DNA from: Bacillus sp. SLBN-46
GTDB taxonomy: Bacteria > Bacillota > Bacilli > Bacillales > Cytobacillaceae
Assembly (NCBI RefSeq): GCF_031453555.1
Contig: NZ_JAVIZM010000001.1
Coordinates: forward strand, 3,975,001-4,039,000
Direction of reading: 5' to 3'
Length of the DNA stretch: 64,000 nucleotides
A model generated the notes under the pieces. It was not told where the DNA came from. It ran no database searches and saw only the letters and a list, made by a program, of their open reading frames with translations. This document shows, piece after piece, positions 35,207-44,810 of this stretch; the stretch's first letter is position 1, and every line of letters begins with the position of its first letter. A program made the translations under genes and the position numbers.

Positions 35207-35234
35207 AGCCCCACTTTAAATGTGGGGCTATTTC
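35207..35234. terminator. Terminator between the YczE-like and acyltransferase genes
   Basis: The stem AGCCCCAC/GTGGGGCT (7-base loop) with TATTTCT after it. Confidence 0.82.
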
Positions 35235-36352
35235 TATAGAATTCTTTTTATTCCTGGAATCTTGCATATCCAGGCTGATAAAACAAATCCAATAACGGGT
35301 CCGGTTACTGCAACGATTAAAAACTTCAATAGGGCCGGTAAATCAAATTGGTGTAAATATAAACTAATACTAACTAGAACAAGAGGATGGATGATATACA
35401 GGGTATAAGCTGATCCAGATAACGTTCTCCACATCTTCTTTGTTACATTATGCCTTGTTTTAAACATTGAAAGCAGCCATAAACAAATACCTATGCAAAC
35501 TAATGGCTCCCACATCGCATAAACAAAAGACTGAAATCCCCATCCCCCTGAAACATGCATATTCCCCTCTAAAGCACCTGTCGCTATAAGTGCAATTGGT
35601 AAAATAGGTATGGTAATGACTGAAATCATGGCCCAAAGTTTTATTGTTTTCACACTTATCTGATCTAACCAATTATGCTGATACGCTGTTGTACCGGCGA
35701 TAAATAGTAAGATATACGAAGGAAAATAACCAAACTGTAAACCTAGAATTCCCACTCCTGTTGGCCAACCTAAGCGAATTAAAAATGCTGCTACACCTAA
35801 GCTAATTGCCGTAAAAAACAATTTTCTATTTGAAGGAAAAACCTTTGAATCTTGTGAGATTCTTATAAAGAGCTTACAACAAGCTACATAGAAGATAGAA
35901 AAAATTAATAAAGCTTCTACAAACCATAATGGACCAATGTTAATGCTATGCAAGGTAAGGATCTCATTTTGATAGAATTCACTAAAGGAATATTCATTCT
36001 TAAATCCTACTATATATTGGATAAATGGTCCTATTAGAAAGGTATAAAAAATTAATGGTATCCCTAAGCGAATTAAACGGTCTTTTAAGAATAATCTTGT
36101 GCCCTTCCGGTTATGAGATGGCGGAGTAAAGTATCCAGATAGAAAGAAAAATAACCCCATAAAGAATGATTGATTAATAGCCGTAAAAAGAGTCAAAATA
36201 ATTGCGGTCACACTTAAACCATTGGTTGGTTCGACATCTTCATAAACCCATGACCCATCTGCCCCATATGTTATTGCTGTGTGATGAACCAAGACCAAAA
36301 CGGTTAGTACGACACGTAAATGGTCTAAATAGAATAATCTCTTTTTTTCCAT
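35234..36352 (-). CDS. Acyltransferase 3 family membrane protein
   Basis: This 372-residue protein has about ten membrane segments. The N-terminal YLDHLRVVLTVLVLVHHTAI motif and the following GLFFFLSGYF and FLKDRLIRLGIP segments identify acyltransferase family 3, which O-acetylates or succinylates surface sugars or other exported molecules. The catalytic histidine is in the HH pair of the first helix. The acceptor is unknown. It follows the MFS gene by 97 bp on the same strand. Confidence 0.88.
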   Translation of the reverse strand: MEKKRLFYLDHLRVVLTVLVLVHHTAITYGADGSWVYEDVEPTNGLSVTAIILTLFTAINQSFFMGLFFFLSGYFTPPSHNRKGTRLFLKDRLIRLGIPLIFYTFLIGPFIQYIVGFKNEYSFSEFYQNEILTLHSINIGPLWFVEALLIFSIFYVACCKLFIRISQDSKVFPSNRKLFFTAISLGVAAFLIRLGWPTGVGILGLQFGYFPSYILLFIAGTTAYQHNWLDQISVKTIKLWAMISVITIPILPIALIATGALEGNMHVSGGWGFQSFVYAMWEPLVCIGICLWLLSMFKTRHNVTKKMWRTLSGSAYTLYIIHPLVLVSISLYLHQFDLPALLKFLIVAVTGPVIGFVLSAWICKIPGIKRIL

Positions 36353-36417
36353 TTATTTCTCCTCCTAGAGGTATAAACCTTCTTCATTATCTGACTGAAA
36401 TTACAGGAAAAAAGTTA

Positions 36418-36450
36418 CAAAAAAAAACCTACCCAAAGGATGGACCTACT
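36418..36450 (-). terminator. Weak terminator of the MFS gene
   Basis: On the minus strand GGTCCATCC-TTT-GGGTAGGTT pairs with several G-T pairs and one mismatch and is followed by nine T. Confidence 0.45.
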
Positions 36451-37634
36451 TAGACCATATCTGGTACATTCACTTTCTTTAATCCTTTTAAGGTGAAACA
36501 ACTGGCAAAGATGATGAGTGAAAATAGAAGAAATATATGGCTTACACCAATTTTGGAGATTAATATACCTGTTGTTAAGGCAGATGTAATTTTTACAATA
36601 GAAGCTAGGATGGTTCTTAAACCGACAACTCTTCCAATATACTCTTTGGTTGAATTTAGTTGAATGAGGGTTTGGGTGACAATTAAGTGAGACATCGTAA
36701 ATAATCCAAGGACAAAAACTAAAATAGATGCTGTTGTCTTGAAACTATTAAAATGTAACAAGACAGCTGTTAACGCCATTCCCACCATTGTAAAAACAAT
36801 CGACCATTGTTTATACATTTTTAAAAAGTATGTGACGACGATTCCAGCGAGTATTCCCCCTACAGCAAAAGAAATATCAAAGACCGAGTATAGTCCGCTG
36901 CCTCCTTTAAACACCTTCGCTAACGGTAATAGGATAGTGGTGGTCATTTGAATGCTTATGCTATTCAAAATAGATAAAAATAGGAGATATCTCATTCCGT
37001 CTCGATTTTTGATAAATTCCCATCCAGAAAGAAGCTCTGAAAAATATTGTATTTTGTTTTGTTTCTTTTGTTTTGCGTTGATCTGTTTAACTAAATAATA
37101 GAGAATGGCAGCTAGCAGGAAGGTCAGCGAGTTAATAAAAAAACTTAGGGATAAGGACAATTTAATCAGTAACACGCCAGAAACCGCAGAACCTACAATT
37201 AAGGCACCGTCATTGAGTGAAGAAGATTTGGAGATTACAAAGGGAATATCTTTATCTATAAATGATTCTTTTATGAAAGACTGCTCAGCTGGTTTATAGA
37301 TGGTGTAACAGACAGCTAATAGGAACTGTAAAAAGTAGATGAAAAGTGTTGATTCGAAATGTGAAAATATCAGAATAGACATGGTCAGAACGATAATGAA
37401 TCGAAAGATATCTGTCAACACTACAATCCTTTTTGACTGATGGTGATCCACATATACGGAAACAAATGGTGTTAACAAAATACTTGGTAGATAATAAATG
37501 GCTATCATAACGCCAATCGAAAGGGCTTCACCTGTTAAATGGTAAATGTACCACATAATCGCAATTTGCTGTACTCCGTCTCCGAAATTACTAATCATCG
37601 AACCTAGTAAATATGGTAATTTATTATTTGTCAT
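36450..37634 (-). CDS. Major facilitator superfamily transporter
   Basis: This 394-residue protein has 12 predicted membrane segments, with the loop 2-3 signature DHHQSKRIVVLTD and a GLRTILASIVKITSAL segment in the C-terminal half. It resembles the MFS_3/enterobactin-exporter-like drug efflux group. The substrate is unknown. The start ATG 37634 follows AAAGGGGGAATACAA. Confidence 0.87.
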   Translation of the reverse strand: MTNNKLPYLLGSMISNFGDGVQQIAIMWYIYHLTGEALSIGVMIAIYYLPSILLTPFVSVYVDHHQSKRIVVLTDIFRFIIVLTMSILIFSHFESTLFIYFLQFLLAVCYTIYKPAEQSFIKESFIDKDIPFVISKSSSLNDGALIVGSAVSGVLLIKLSLSLSFFINSLTFLLAAILYYLVKQINAKQKKQNKIQYFSELLSGWEFIKNRDGMRYLLFLSILNSISIQMTTTILLPLAKVFKGGSGLYSVFDISFAVGGILAGIVVTYFLKMYKQWSIVFTMVGMALTAVLLHFNSFKTTASILVFVLGLFTMSHLIVTQTLIQLNSTKEYIGRVVGLRTILASIVKITSALTTGILISKIGVSHIFLLFSLIIFASCFTLKGLKKVNVPDMV

Positions 37635-37736
37635 TTGTATTCCCCCTTTTTCTACCTCCCTTATTGTAAATTCAATTCTTAATAAGTAAAATTACAAATA
37701 TTTTATTACTTAACATAAAGAAAACTTATTAAAATA

Positions 37737-37768
37737 AAAAGCAGTTATCTACATTGATAACCGCTTTT
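37737..37768. terminator. Terminator after the PHP hydrolase gene
   Basis: The stem AAAAGCAGTTATC/GATAACCGCTTTT (one mismatch) serves the minus-strand transporter operon. Confidence 0.8.
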
Positions 37769-37778
37769 AAATCATTTC

Positions 37779-39257
37779 TTACTCACCAAAATCAACCATA
37801 TCTAACAAGTCTCCCCATGTAGTTAGGGAAGGTGTTTTTTCGCCAGAAAATATGGGGTTAACGAAACTGAGTAATTCTCCGTCTTCTGAGCGAATTTCAA
37901 AGCGAATCCAGCTTACCTCTGCCTTCTTGAAAATAAATTGGTTTTGAATAATTTTCCCCTCAACCATTGGGATGTCTTTTACTATTTGACCGTCTTTAAT
38001 CCAATGTAGGGTGGCATTCGATGGCGTTCTCATAGGCATAATCTCGTACCATACCTCGATCTCGTCCTTCTCATCAAAACAATCGGATAAATTACTGCCC
38101 GGCAAATAGGACTCTCCATCTACGAAAATATTAATAATAAATTCAGGGCCTCTTGATACATATGCTCTGCCCCTTTTTACTCCATTTAATAGAGACCTAG
38201 CTGTCAGGCCTTCACAATAAACAAATGTTGCAGGGTCACCAATGACAGATGGAGGTCCTCCTTCCTCATACGACTCAGTAGGCAGTAAATGTGAATCGGA
38301 TCCGCCAATTCCATACATCCGATACCCATCATTCCACAACGTATTCCATAAAATAAGTGCCTGTTCTGTCGCTTCCGGGTTATCCTTGTAGGTTGGATCA
38401 TTCCAAATTTCAATCACATCAATATCAGCTAACAGAGTCTGACGATACTGCCACTCCCAGGGCTGAAGCATAGGGTGATTAATGCTGACAATTGCATCGG
38501 CGGTTTTTACCTCACGAATAATTCGGTTCATGCCGTCTTCTGTCTCCAACCCACCATCCTCACAAGACGGACGCCAATCAATCCATTGGGTTAGACCCAG
38601 TGCATTGAAGTGCCCTTTTGAAGAGGTAATTTCCACCCCAGGAATCACCATTATTTCATCTTCTAGCCACTTTGTTGGAAGTATATTATGGTCTGTAGCT
38701 ACAAAGAAATCCAGATTCATTTTTCTGGCCTGTGCCATTCCATAAAAAGGTGTCATCTTACCATCTGATTCCGTTGTATGTGTATGAAAATCCCCTTTAT
38801 ACCATCGTGTCTCAGAATTAAACACTTGATCTTTTTGATAATCGTTTAAAAGAAAGCCCTTTGCCATTCCGTCCTTTGACCATGTGGTACCTTCCACCCT
38901 ATTTACATTTTTCCGCCCAAAACCACCCATATATTCAATCGTATAATGACGATTATCAGTTGTAGGATTACTCAAAATTTCTATCGACCAGGTTCCTGAC
39001 GCTAGTTTTCCAGTAACCGCACCAAAGCTTGTTTCCTTCGAAAAGGTAGAAATCATAATCGTCTTGGGCTCATTAATGGCAAGGGATTGAGCCCTTAGAT
39101 TTTGATCAGGATCCCATATTAAAATCGAGTACCATCCTTTAACCGAAAAAGAGATGGTTAATTCAATCCAGTTAAATTCAGTATCTACATCAAACGGTAA
39201 AGAGAAAGACGGTGCCTGTAACACACCGTCAATCTTTGTTGAGTACGAAGCAGTCAA
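37779..39257 (-). CDS. CehA/McbA-type PHP-domain metallohydrolase
   Basis: This 492-residue protein has an N-terminal beta-sandwich (about 1-145) and a PHP phosphoesterase domain with metal motifs DFHTHTTESDG, ATDHN, PGVEITSSKGHFN, NHPMLQPW and GGSDSH. A second C-terminal beta domain follows. CehA/McbA-type proteins hydrolyse esters or phosphoesters. It is the last gene of a four-gene transporter operon, so it probably processes the imported compound or its phosphate ester. The start is TTG 39257 after AGGAGG at seven-base spacing. No signal peptide is seen, so it is cytoplasmic. Confidence 0.83.
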   Translation of the reverse strand: MTASYSTKIDGVLQAPSFSLPFDVDTEFNWIELTISFSVKGWYSILIWDPDQNLRAQSLAINEPKTIMISTFSKETSFGAVTGKLASGTWSIEILSNPTTDNRHYTIEYMGGFGRKNVNRVEGTTWSKDGMAKGFLLNDYQKDQVFNSETRWYKGDFHTHTTESDGKMTPFYGMAQARKMNLDFFVATDHNILPTKWLEDEIMVIPGVEITSSKGHFNALGLTQWIDWRPSCEDGGLETEDGMNRIIREVKTADAIVSINHPMLQPWEWQYRQTLLADIDVIEIWNDPTYKDNPEATEQALILWNTLWNDGYRMYGIGGSDSHLLPTESYEEGGPPSVIGDPATFVYCEGLTARSLLNGVKRGRAYVSRGPEFIINIFVDGESYLPGSNLSDCFDEKDEIEVWYEIMPMRTPSNATLHWIKDGQIVKDIPMVEGKIIQNQFIFKKAEVSWIRFEIRSEDGELLSFVNPIFSGEKTPSLTTWGDLLDMVDFGE

Positions 39258-39272
39258 CGTCCATCCTCCTCT

Positions 39273-40574
39273 TTATTTTTTCACTACTTTATCTAGTGCT
39301 CTTTGTGCTTCTTTTTGGGCATCCTTCAATGCTTTTTCAGCAGAAACCCCTTCAATTTCTACTTTATCTGCAGCTTTTACTAGTGCATCGTAAATTTTTC
39401 CACCAGTTGGATCGACAAATGGTGGTGTAGCGATTTGTGCCTGCTGTAAAGGCACATTGATTTGAGGATTTTTCTCAGCAAACTCCTTGTATGCTGGAAC
39501 ATCTTGTGCCGATTTTCTAACTGGAATATAACCAGAATTAATTGACCAATCAGCTGTGTTTTCAGCATTTGTAAAGAACGTTAGCCATTTAAATGCAGCT
39601 TTCTTTTCTTTCTCAGATGCTAGAACAGGAATCGCACCCATCTGTGCCCCTGCATGTGGAGCCGCTTCATGACCTTCCCAACTAGGCTGTGGATATGCCG
39701 CTAGGATAGAGAAATCTAAATCTCCCTGGTCTCCACTTGAACCCGTGTAACCTGCCGCACGACCCTGCATAGCATCATCAATCGTCTTATACCAATATTC
39801 CCAGCCCTGACCATCGTGATGAATCGTCATCGTCTTATCCTCATGGATTCCTTTTTTGAAAAATTCCCATGCTTTTACCCATTCTGGAGAATCAATTAAC
39901 ACTTTTTTTCCGTCTTCACTTAAATACTTCGCACCATTACTTAATGCTGCATCAATCATGTTATCCGGTCCCCACATCGGAGCCCAACCATAGACCTCTG
40001 TCTTATCTCCACTTTTCTTTGTTAATTGTTTCGTTGCTTCTGCAAAGGATTCCCATGTTTTTAATTGTTCAGGAGCAATGCCAGCTTTCTCAAACATATC
40101 CTTACGATAATAAAGAACTTGTGTGGTTCCATAAAGCGGAAGTGCATACTGTTCTCCATTAATGTTTCCCTGCTGATAAAAAGCATCAATAAAATCTTCT
40201 GGATGGAAGTCAGCATCCTCTTTTATGTATTTTGTCAGAGGCGCTAGTGTCCCTTTTTTCGCAAACGCATTCATTGGATCGTTTTTCAAAAGAACGGCAG
40301 CTGGAACCTTTTTGGCTGCAATAGCGGCTTGTAGCTTTTGTAAGGTTTCATCATATGATCCTTGTGCTACACCCTTAACCTTTACTTCGTTTTGGCTGGC
40401 ATTAAATTCTTTGATTCTTTTTTCAACATTCTCACCAAGTTTTCCACCTAAACCATACCAAAACTCAATTTCTACTGGTCCATTTGCAGATGACTTCTCT
40501 GAAGAACAGCCGGAAATCATCGAGACTAGTAATAAGACAATCAAACTAAATATACCTATCTTTCTTGTAAACAT
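39273..40574 (-). CDS. ABC transporter solute-binding lipoprotein (UgpB/MalE type)
   Basis: This 433-residue protein has a lipobox SMISGC (Cys 23). The mature part begins with IEFWYGLGGKLGENVEKRI, the extracellular solute-binding family 1 pattern also seen in glycerol-3-phosphate binding protein UgpB. The ligand is probably a sugar, oligosaccharide or glycerophosphodiester. It lies between the permease genes and the PHP hydrolase gene. Confidence 0.9.
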   Translation of the reverse strand: MFTRKIGIFSLIVLLLVSMISGCSSEKSSANGPVEIEFWYGLGGKLGENVEKRIKEFNASQNEVKVKGVAQGSYDETLQKLQAAIAAKKVPAAVLLKNDPMNAFAKKGTLAPLTKYIKEDADFHPEDFIDAFYQQGNINGEQYALPLYGTTQVLYYRKDMFEKAGIAPEQLKTWESFAEATKQLTKKSGDKTEVYGWAPMWGPDNMIDAALSNGAKYLSEDGKKVLIDSPEWVKAWEFFKKGIHEDKTMTIHHDGQGWEYWYKTIDDAMQGRAAGYTGSSGDQGDLDFSILAAYPQPSWEGHEAAPHAGAQMGAIPVLASEKEKKAAFKWLTFFTNAENTADWSINSGYIPVRKSAQDVPAYKEFAEKNPQINVPLQQAQIATPPFVDPTGGKIYDALVKAADKVEIEGVSAEKALKDAQKEAQRALDKVVKK

Positions 40575-40589
40575 CTTTTTCTCCCCTTT

Positions 40590-41420
40590 TTATCCTTTTA
40601 ACCCCTGGTCACTAATGCCAGAGATAATCCACTTTTGAACAAATATGAATAAAATTAATAATGGTAAAACAGCAAACGCACTTGCAGCCATGATGAGTGG
40701 CCATTGGATTCCATAGGCACCTTCTTGAATAAAGAATTGCCTTAGACCAGTAGTGATTAACATTTTACTTTCACTTGTGGTAATTAATGTGGGCCAAAGA
40801 TAATTATTATAGTTTTGGACAAAGCTAATTAACGCAAAAGTAATGAAGGTGGCTTTTGTCGTTGGAAAAATAATCCTCCAAATGATGGTCCAGTGTGTTG
40901 CACCATCTACCCTTGCCGCCTCAATTAATTCTTTCGGCACCTGAAGGAATGCCTGCCTAAACAGAAAGATCCCAAAGACACTGCAGGCATTTGATAAAAT
41001 GAGCCCTTTATACGTATCTAGTAAATGAAAATCGGCTAAGATGACGTAGCTTGGTACATATGTAGCCGCTACCGGCAGCATATAGGTGATCAAAATAATG
41101 GAAAACAAAAGATTTCTTCCTTTAAAACGCAATTGTGTAAAAGCATAGGCAATCAGTGCGGAGTTAACGATCTGAATAACGACAATGGCCGATGCGGTAA
41201 AGACACTATTAAAGATATATTGGTCAAATGGCGCCATGGACCATGCTTCAGTAAAATGATTCCACATTGGTTTTTCCGGCCACAAGGTGGGTGGAAACTG
41301 CCAAATTTCATCCTTCGTTTTAAGCGCACTTACCACCATCCATAAGAAAGGAAATACCATCATGATGCTAATGAAGATCAAAACTACGTGCCTTGCTAGT
41401 AAAATAGGTACTTTTTTCAA
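40590..41420 (-). CDS. ABC transporter permease (UgpE/MalG type)
   Basis: This 276-residue protein has six membrane segments and the permease EAA-loop EAARVDGATHWTIIWRIIFP (about 175-194), which docks to the ATPase. It is the second permease of the operon, 16 bp before the binding-protein gene and 19 bp after the first permease. Confidence 0.92.
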   Translation of the reverse strand: MKKVPILLARHVVLIFISIMMVFPFLWMVVSALKTKDEIWQFPPTLWPEKPMWNHFTEAWSMAPFDQYIFNSVFTASAIVVIQIVNSALIAYAFTQLRFKGRNLLFSIILITYMLPVAATYVPSYVILADFHLLDTYKGLILSNACSVFGIFLFRQAFLQVPKELIEAARVDGATHWTIIWRIIFPTTKATFITFALISFVQNYNNYLWPTLITTSESKMLITTGLRQFFIQEGAYGIQWPLIMAASAFAVLPLLILFIFVQKWIISGISDQGLKG

Positions 41421-41439
41421 CTCACCAGCCTCCTTTCTT

Positions 41440-42369
41440 TTATTGGTAATGCACCCATCGTTTGGATAATAGAAACTGTAGGAATGAAAATACAGCAGTT
41501 ATCAATACCAGTAGGATGGCCGTTGCGGTTGCCTTACCCATGTTAAATTCTTCAAACGCGGTTTGGTAATAGAAATAAAGCATGGTTCGCGTGCTACCTG
41601 CTGGACCACCCTGAGTTAGCACTTGAATTTGGTCATAGGCCTGGAGGGCATCAATAGAAGTAATCACTACCAAGAACAATGTCGTTGGTGAAATGATTGG
41701 AACCGTAATATGTACAAATTGACGCCATTTGCTTGCCCCGTCCAAAGAAGCTGCTTCGTAAAGGCTTACAGGAACCTTTTTCAACGCATTTAAGTAAAAT
41801 ATCATCGACCAACCTACACCCTTCCAAATGCTCACGATGATAACTGCTGGCATAGCCCAAGTAGTACTAGAGGTCCATTCAAGACCAGGAAGGTGAATCA
41901 GGTTCAGTACCCAATTGGCGAATCCTACTTTCGGTTCATAAATCCATGACCAAACAATGGAAATGGCGACAGTTGGAGTAACCCACGGTGAAAATATTAA
42001 TGTCCGATAAATTCCCATCCCCTTACCATTGCCACTTACTAACAAAGCTAGCAACAAGCCTCCTGCTACACAGGGAATGACAACGCCCATTGAAAACACA
42101 AATGTATTTAGTAGGACCGAGTAAAATGTAGGGTCTGTTAATAAATCCGTATAATTGCTAAAACCCACAAATTGGTATTCAGGGCTGACATAGTCCCAAT
42201 CTGTAAAACTAATAAATAAGGACCTTCCCATAGGATAAATCCAGAAGATTAGAAGTGGAACAATAGCTGGTAGAATAAACAACAAGGGAGCTATGGAGAG
42301 GTTTTTTTTCCTTTTCTTTTTTGCTATGAAACTCTTGCTTTGATTTAGTTTTGCTACTGGTGTACTCAC
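41440..42369 (-). CDS. ABC transporter permease (UgpA/MalF type)
   Basis: This 309-residue protein has six membrane segments and the EAA loop EAASLDGASKWRQFVHITVP. It is the first gene of the operon and starts at GTG 42369 after GGGGTGATT. No ATPase gene (UgpC/MsmX) lies in the window, so the transporter must borrow a shared ATPase, as is common in Bacillus. Two near-identical palindromes lie just upstream. Confidence 0.92.
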   Translation of the reverse strand: MSTPVAKLNQSKSFIAKKKRKKNLSIAPLLFILPAIVPLLIFWIYPMGRSLFISFTDWDYVSPEYQFVGFSNYTDLLTDPTFYSVLLNTFVFSMGVVIPCVAGGLLLALLVSGNGKGMGIYRTLIFSPWVTPTVAISIVWSWIYEPKVGFANWVLNLIHLPGLEWTSSTTWAMPAVIIVSIWKGVGWSMIFYLNALKKVPVSLYEAASLDGASKWRQFVHITVPIISPTTLFLVVITSIDALQAYDQIQVLTQGGPAGSTRTMLYFYYQTAFEEFNMGKATATAILLVLITAVFSFLQFLLSKRWVHYQ

Positions 42370-42384
42370 ACAATCACCCCTTTC

Positions 42385-42429
42385 TTCAATTTATGAATTC
42401 ATTATCAATTTATATATTCAATTTTTGAA
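42385..42429 (-). promoter_or_regulatory. Twin operator-like palindromes before the transporter operon
   Basis: TTCAATTTATGAA (42385-42397) and TTCAATTTTTGAA (42417-42429) differ at one base. Their centres are 32 bp apart, three helical turns. This suggests co-operative binding of a dimeric regulator, whose gene is not adjacent. Confidence 0.5.
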
Positions 42430-42475
42430 TACATTTTTTATCTTACCAGTGGTTTCCTTATATGTAAACAGGAAT

Positions 42476-42493
42476 TGTGAAAAAATTGTCACA
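42476..42493. repeat. Inverted repeat TGTGA-N8-TCACA
   Basis: The arms TGTGA and TCACA are perfect with an 8-base spacer, in the same promoter region. The spacer differs from the Fnr/CRP N6, so the factor is unknown. Confidence 0.35.
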
Positions 42494-42531
42494 TTTTTTG
42501 TTTTTTTGTCCCGGGAAATACTTTTCGGCAC

Positions 42532-42557
42532 AAAAAAACCGCTTGGATTCCAAGCGG
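42532..42557 (-). terminator. Terminator of the pab-nucleotidyltransferase operon
   Basis: The stem CCGCTTGGA/TCCAAGCGG, followed on the minus strand by TTTTTTT. Confidence 0.85.
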
Positions 42558-42570
42558 AAAATGACTGAAT

Positions 42571-43341
42571 TTATAACCACACTTCCTCGAGAACCTCTCT
42601 AAATAATTCATCGAGTAATGGGGTAAAATTCTCCTTTCTTATCTTTAAAGACTTCGTGTATTCCTCTAGTCGTATCAATTCATTTTCTAGAAATTCGTTT
42701 ATTGCAGGTACCTTTGGCTCGAGTTTCAGCTCATCCCCTCTTATTTTCCTTTCTAGCAAGGTTAGAATCTCTTGTTTAAGCTCACCCTCTCCAAGTAAAT
42801 CCATGACCAAATCTTGAAACAGAATTGGGGGAACAGTATTATATTTTTCAATCCACATACAGGCCAAAATGGGCCGAAGGACATAAAAGTATTTCTTTAT
42901 TTTTACTTGCTCACCTTGAAGATAGTCACGATAGTTGCCCTTCGCCATGTTTAGATAATGATAAAGCGCCGAATGGGGCTGGAATACCTTCTCTTGAATC
43001 GCCTTCATTTTGTCTACGAGGGAAAACGCTTGATAATAGACTATTCCAGAATGAAGCCACTCCATTAACGGTGGATTTGATTTTCTAAAAAGCTGGAGGG
43101 CTTTCCGCAATTCCCAGCCGTTCATATCGAGAAGGTCATTTATTGGCAGCTCAATCACATCCCGTTTTGGATCAATGCTCAAATACCACTCTTTTCTATG
43201 AACATAGATAAAACGGACATCATAATCACTATCCTTTGATGGAAATCCCCAGGCCCTGCTGCCTGACTCTACTACGAAGCAAATTTTTATATCGTGCTGT
43301 TCTTCCAGTCTTTTTATTTCTTCAAGTATTCGCTCTTTCAA
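42571..43341 (-). CDS. YcgL/RlaP-type nucleotidyltransferase
   Basis: This 256-residue protein has the nucleotidyltransferase signature ESGSRAWGFPSKDSDYDVRF (about 25-44), with the G-S and D-x-D metal-binding pattern. Related predicted nucleotidyltransferases (YcgL in B. subtilis, RlaP in phage T4 relatives) have no established substrate. The start is TTG 43341, right after the pabC stop and its ribosome site GGAGGGAG, so it is translated from the pab transcript. A link to folate synthesis is not implied by its fold. Confidence 0.8.
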   Translation of the reverse strand: MKERILEEIKRLEEQHDIKICFVVESGSRAWGFPSKDSDYDVRFIYVHRKEWYLSIDPKRDVIELPINDLLDMNGWELRKALQLFRKSNPPLMEWLHSGIVYYQAFSLVDKMKAIQEKVFQPHSALYHYLNMAKGNYRDYLQGEQVKIKKYFYVLRPILACMWIEKYNTVPPILFQDLVMDLLGEGELKQEILTLLERKIRGDELKLEPKVPAINEFLENELIRLEEYTKSLKIRKENFTPLLDELFREVLEEVWL

Positions 43342-43342
43342 A

Positions 43343-44209
43343 CTACTCCCTCCCTATCGAGTGTCTGGACCAAAGACTAGTGGAATAATGTCGATAATCC
43401 TTATGGAGCTGTTGGACCCGTTGGCCCTTTTTACCTGGTAAATTTTGTCCTTCAAAATGAGATATTGGGACAATTTCTTGAATGGAATTAGTGACAAACA
43501 TTTCATCTGCCTCAAGTGCTTGCTCTATTGAGTAGAATCCTTCTTTCACCTGCAAATTATTTTTTCTACCTAGGTGAATCGCAAACTGTCGGGTAATTCC
43601 ATTCAAAATACCGGTGTGTACAGCAGGCGTATATAAGACATTTCCTTTTATCCAAAAAAGATTGGATACCACTCCTTCTGCTAAGAATCCTTGCTCATTT
43701 AGGAAAATCCCTTCTACGTCTGGAAAATCTCCTATTTCTCTTTTTGCCAATACATTATTTAAATAATGATGGGACTTTAAACGTTGATTCCCTTCAGGGC
43801 TGTTCCGCTTTACCTTCAACAGTACTGCCTTTTTTTCAATTAATTCCCCTGCTGGTGGTAATGGCTTAGGAAAAATAATCAAATTCGGCTGGAGGTAAGG
43901 TTCTACCTGTAATCCCACTTCGCCTAATCCGGCAGAAACATTTAAGCGAATGTAAGCATTTGTCAGCTGGTTTTTTTCTAATAATTCCTGCAAAATATTT
44001 TTGATTTCTTTCCTTGTATATTGCTGCTGTATCGACAGTTCTGCTAATCCCTGATTAAGCCGCTCCATGTGGTCATCTAATAAAAATGGATGTCCGTCAT
44101 ACACCCGGAATGTTTCAAATAAACCTATACCATATAAGAATCCATGATCAAACGGGGAAATTCGCGCGTCTTCTTTACTTATAAATTGACCGTTTAAGTA
44201 AATCAACAT
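43343..44209 (-). CDS. pabC: 4-amino-4-deoxychorismate lyase PabC
   Basis: This 288-residue PLP enzyme of the class IV aminotransferase fold turns aminodeoxychorismate into 4-aminobenzoate and pyruvate for folate synthesis. The opening MLIYLNGQFI, the DHGFLYGIGLFETFRVYDG segment, and the later LKSHHYLNNVLAKRE with the PLP lysine and the EGVVSNLFW motif are typical. It follows pabA by one base. Confidence 0.92.
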   Translation of the reverse strand: MLIYLNGQFISKEDARISPFDHGFLYGIGLFETFRVYDGHPFLLDDHMERLNQGLAELSIQQQYTRKEIKNILQELLEKNQLTNAYIRLNVSAGLGEVGLQVEPYLQPNLIIFPKPLPPAGELIEKKAVLLKVKRNSPEGNQRLKSHHYLNNVLAKREIGDFPDVEGIFLNEQGFLAEGVVSNLFWIKGNVLYTPAVHTGILNGITRQFAIHLGRKNNLQVKEGFYSIEQALEADEMFVTNSIQEIVPISHFEGQNLPGKKGQRVQQLHKDYRHYSTSLWSRHSIGRE

Positions 44210-44210
44210 G

Positions 44211-44804
44211 TTAAATTCCTTTTAGGATTGCAGCGTGTTTATAATAATTAACGAAGTTCTGCAACAACTCTTTCCCGCAGGTCGTCATAATGGATTCTGG
44301 ATGAAACTGTACTCCCTCGATTGGAAGGTCCTTATGACGAATCGCCATGATTTCCCCTTCTTTCGTCCAAGAGGATATCTCAAAGCAATCCGGCAACGTT
44401 TCTCTTTTTACAATTAACGAATGATAGCGTGTGGCTGGAAAGGGGTTAGGAAGCCCTTGAAAAATTGTTTTTCCATCATGGTACATCTCTGAGGTTTTTC
44501 CGTGCATAAGTCTCTCTGCCTGGACTACTTGTCCACCAAAAGCTTGAGCAATGGCTTGTTGACCGAGACACACACCAAAAATCGGAATTTTTCCAGCAAA
44601 AAATTTGATTGCATCTAAACTAATTCCCGCCTCATTAGGACTGCATGGTCCAGGAGAAACCATTAAGAATTCAGGGCTTAGATTTTCGATCTCCTCAATT
44701 GTTGTTTGGTTGTTACGTTTGACGATCAATTCTTCTCCAAGCTCACCTAGGTATTGTACTAAGTTAAAGGTAAAGGAATCATAATTATCAATCATAAAAA
44801 TCAT
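44211..44804 (-). CDS. pabA: Aminodeoxychorismate/anthranilate synthase glutaminase PabA
   Basis: This 197-residue class I glutamine amidotransferase has the nucleophile cysteine in [11 protein letters not shown], the [11 protein letters not shown] segment and the His-Glu pair in VQFHPES. It supplies ammonia to PabB; in Bacillus the same subunit often also serves the tryptophan enzyme TrpE. It begins six bases after the pabB stop with the site GGAGTAAAATGCG. Confidence 0.94.
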   Translation of the reverse strand: MIFMIDNYDSFTFNLVQYLGELGEELIVKRNNQTTIEEIENLSPEFLMVSPGPCSPNEAGISLDAIKFFAGKIPIFGVCLGQQAIAQAFGGQVVQAERLMHGKTSEMYHDGKTIFQGLPNPFPATRYHSLIVKRETLPDCFEISSWTKEGEIMAIRHKDLPIEGVQFHPESIMTTCGKELLQNFVNYYKHAAILKGI

Positions 44805-44810
44805 CGCATT

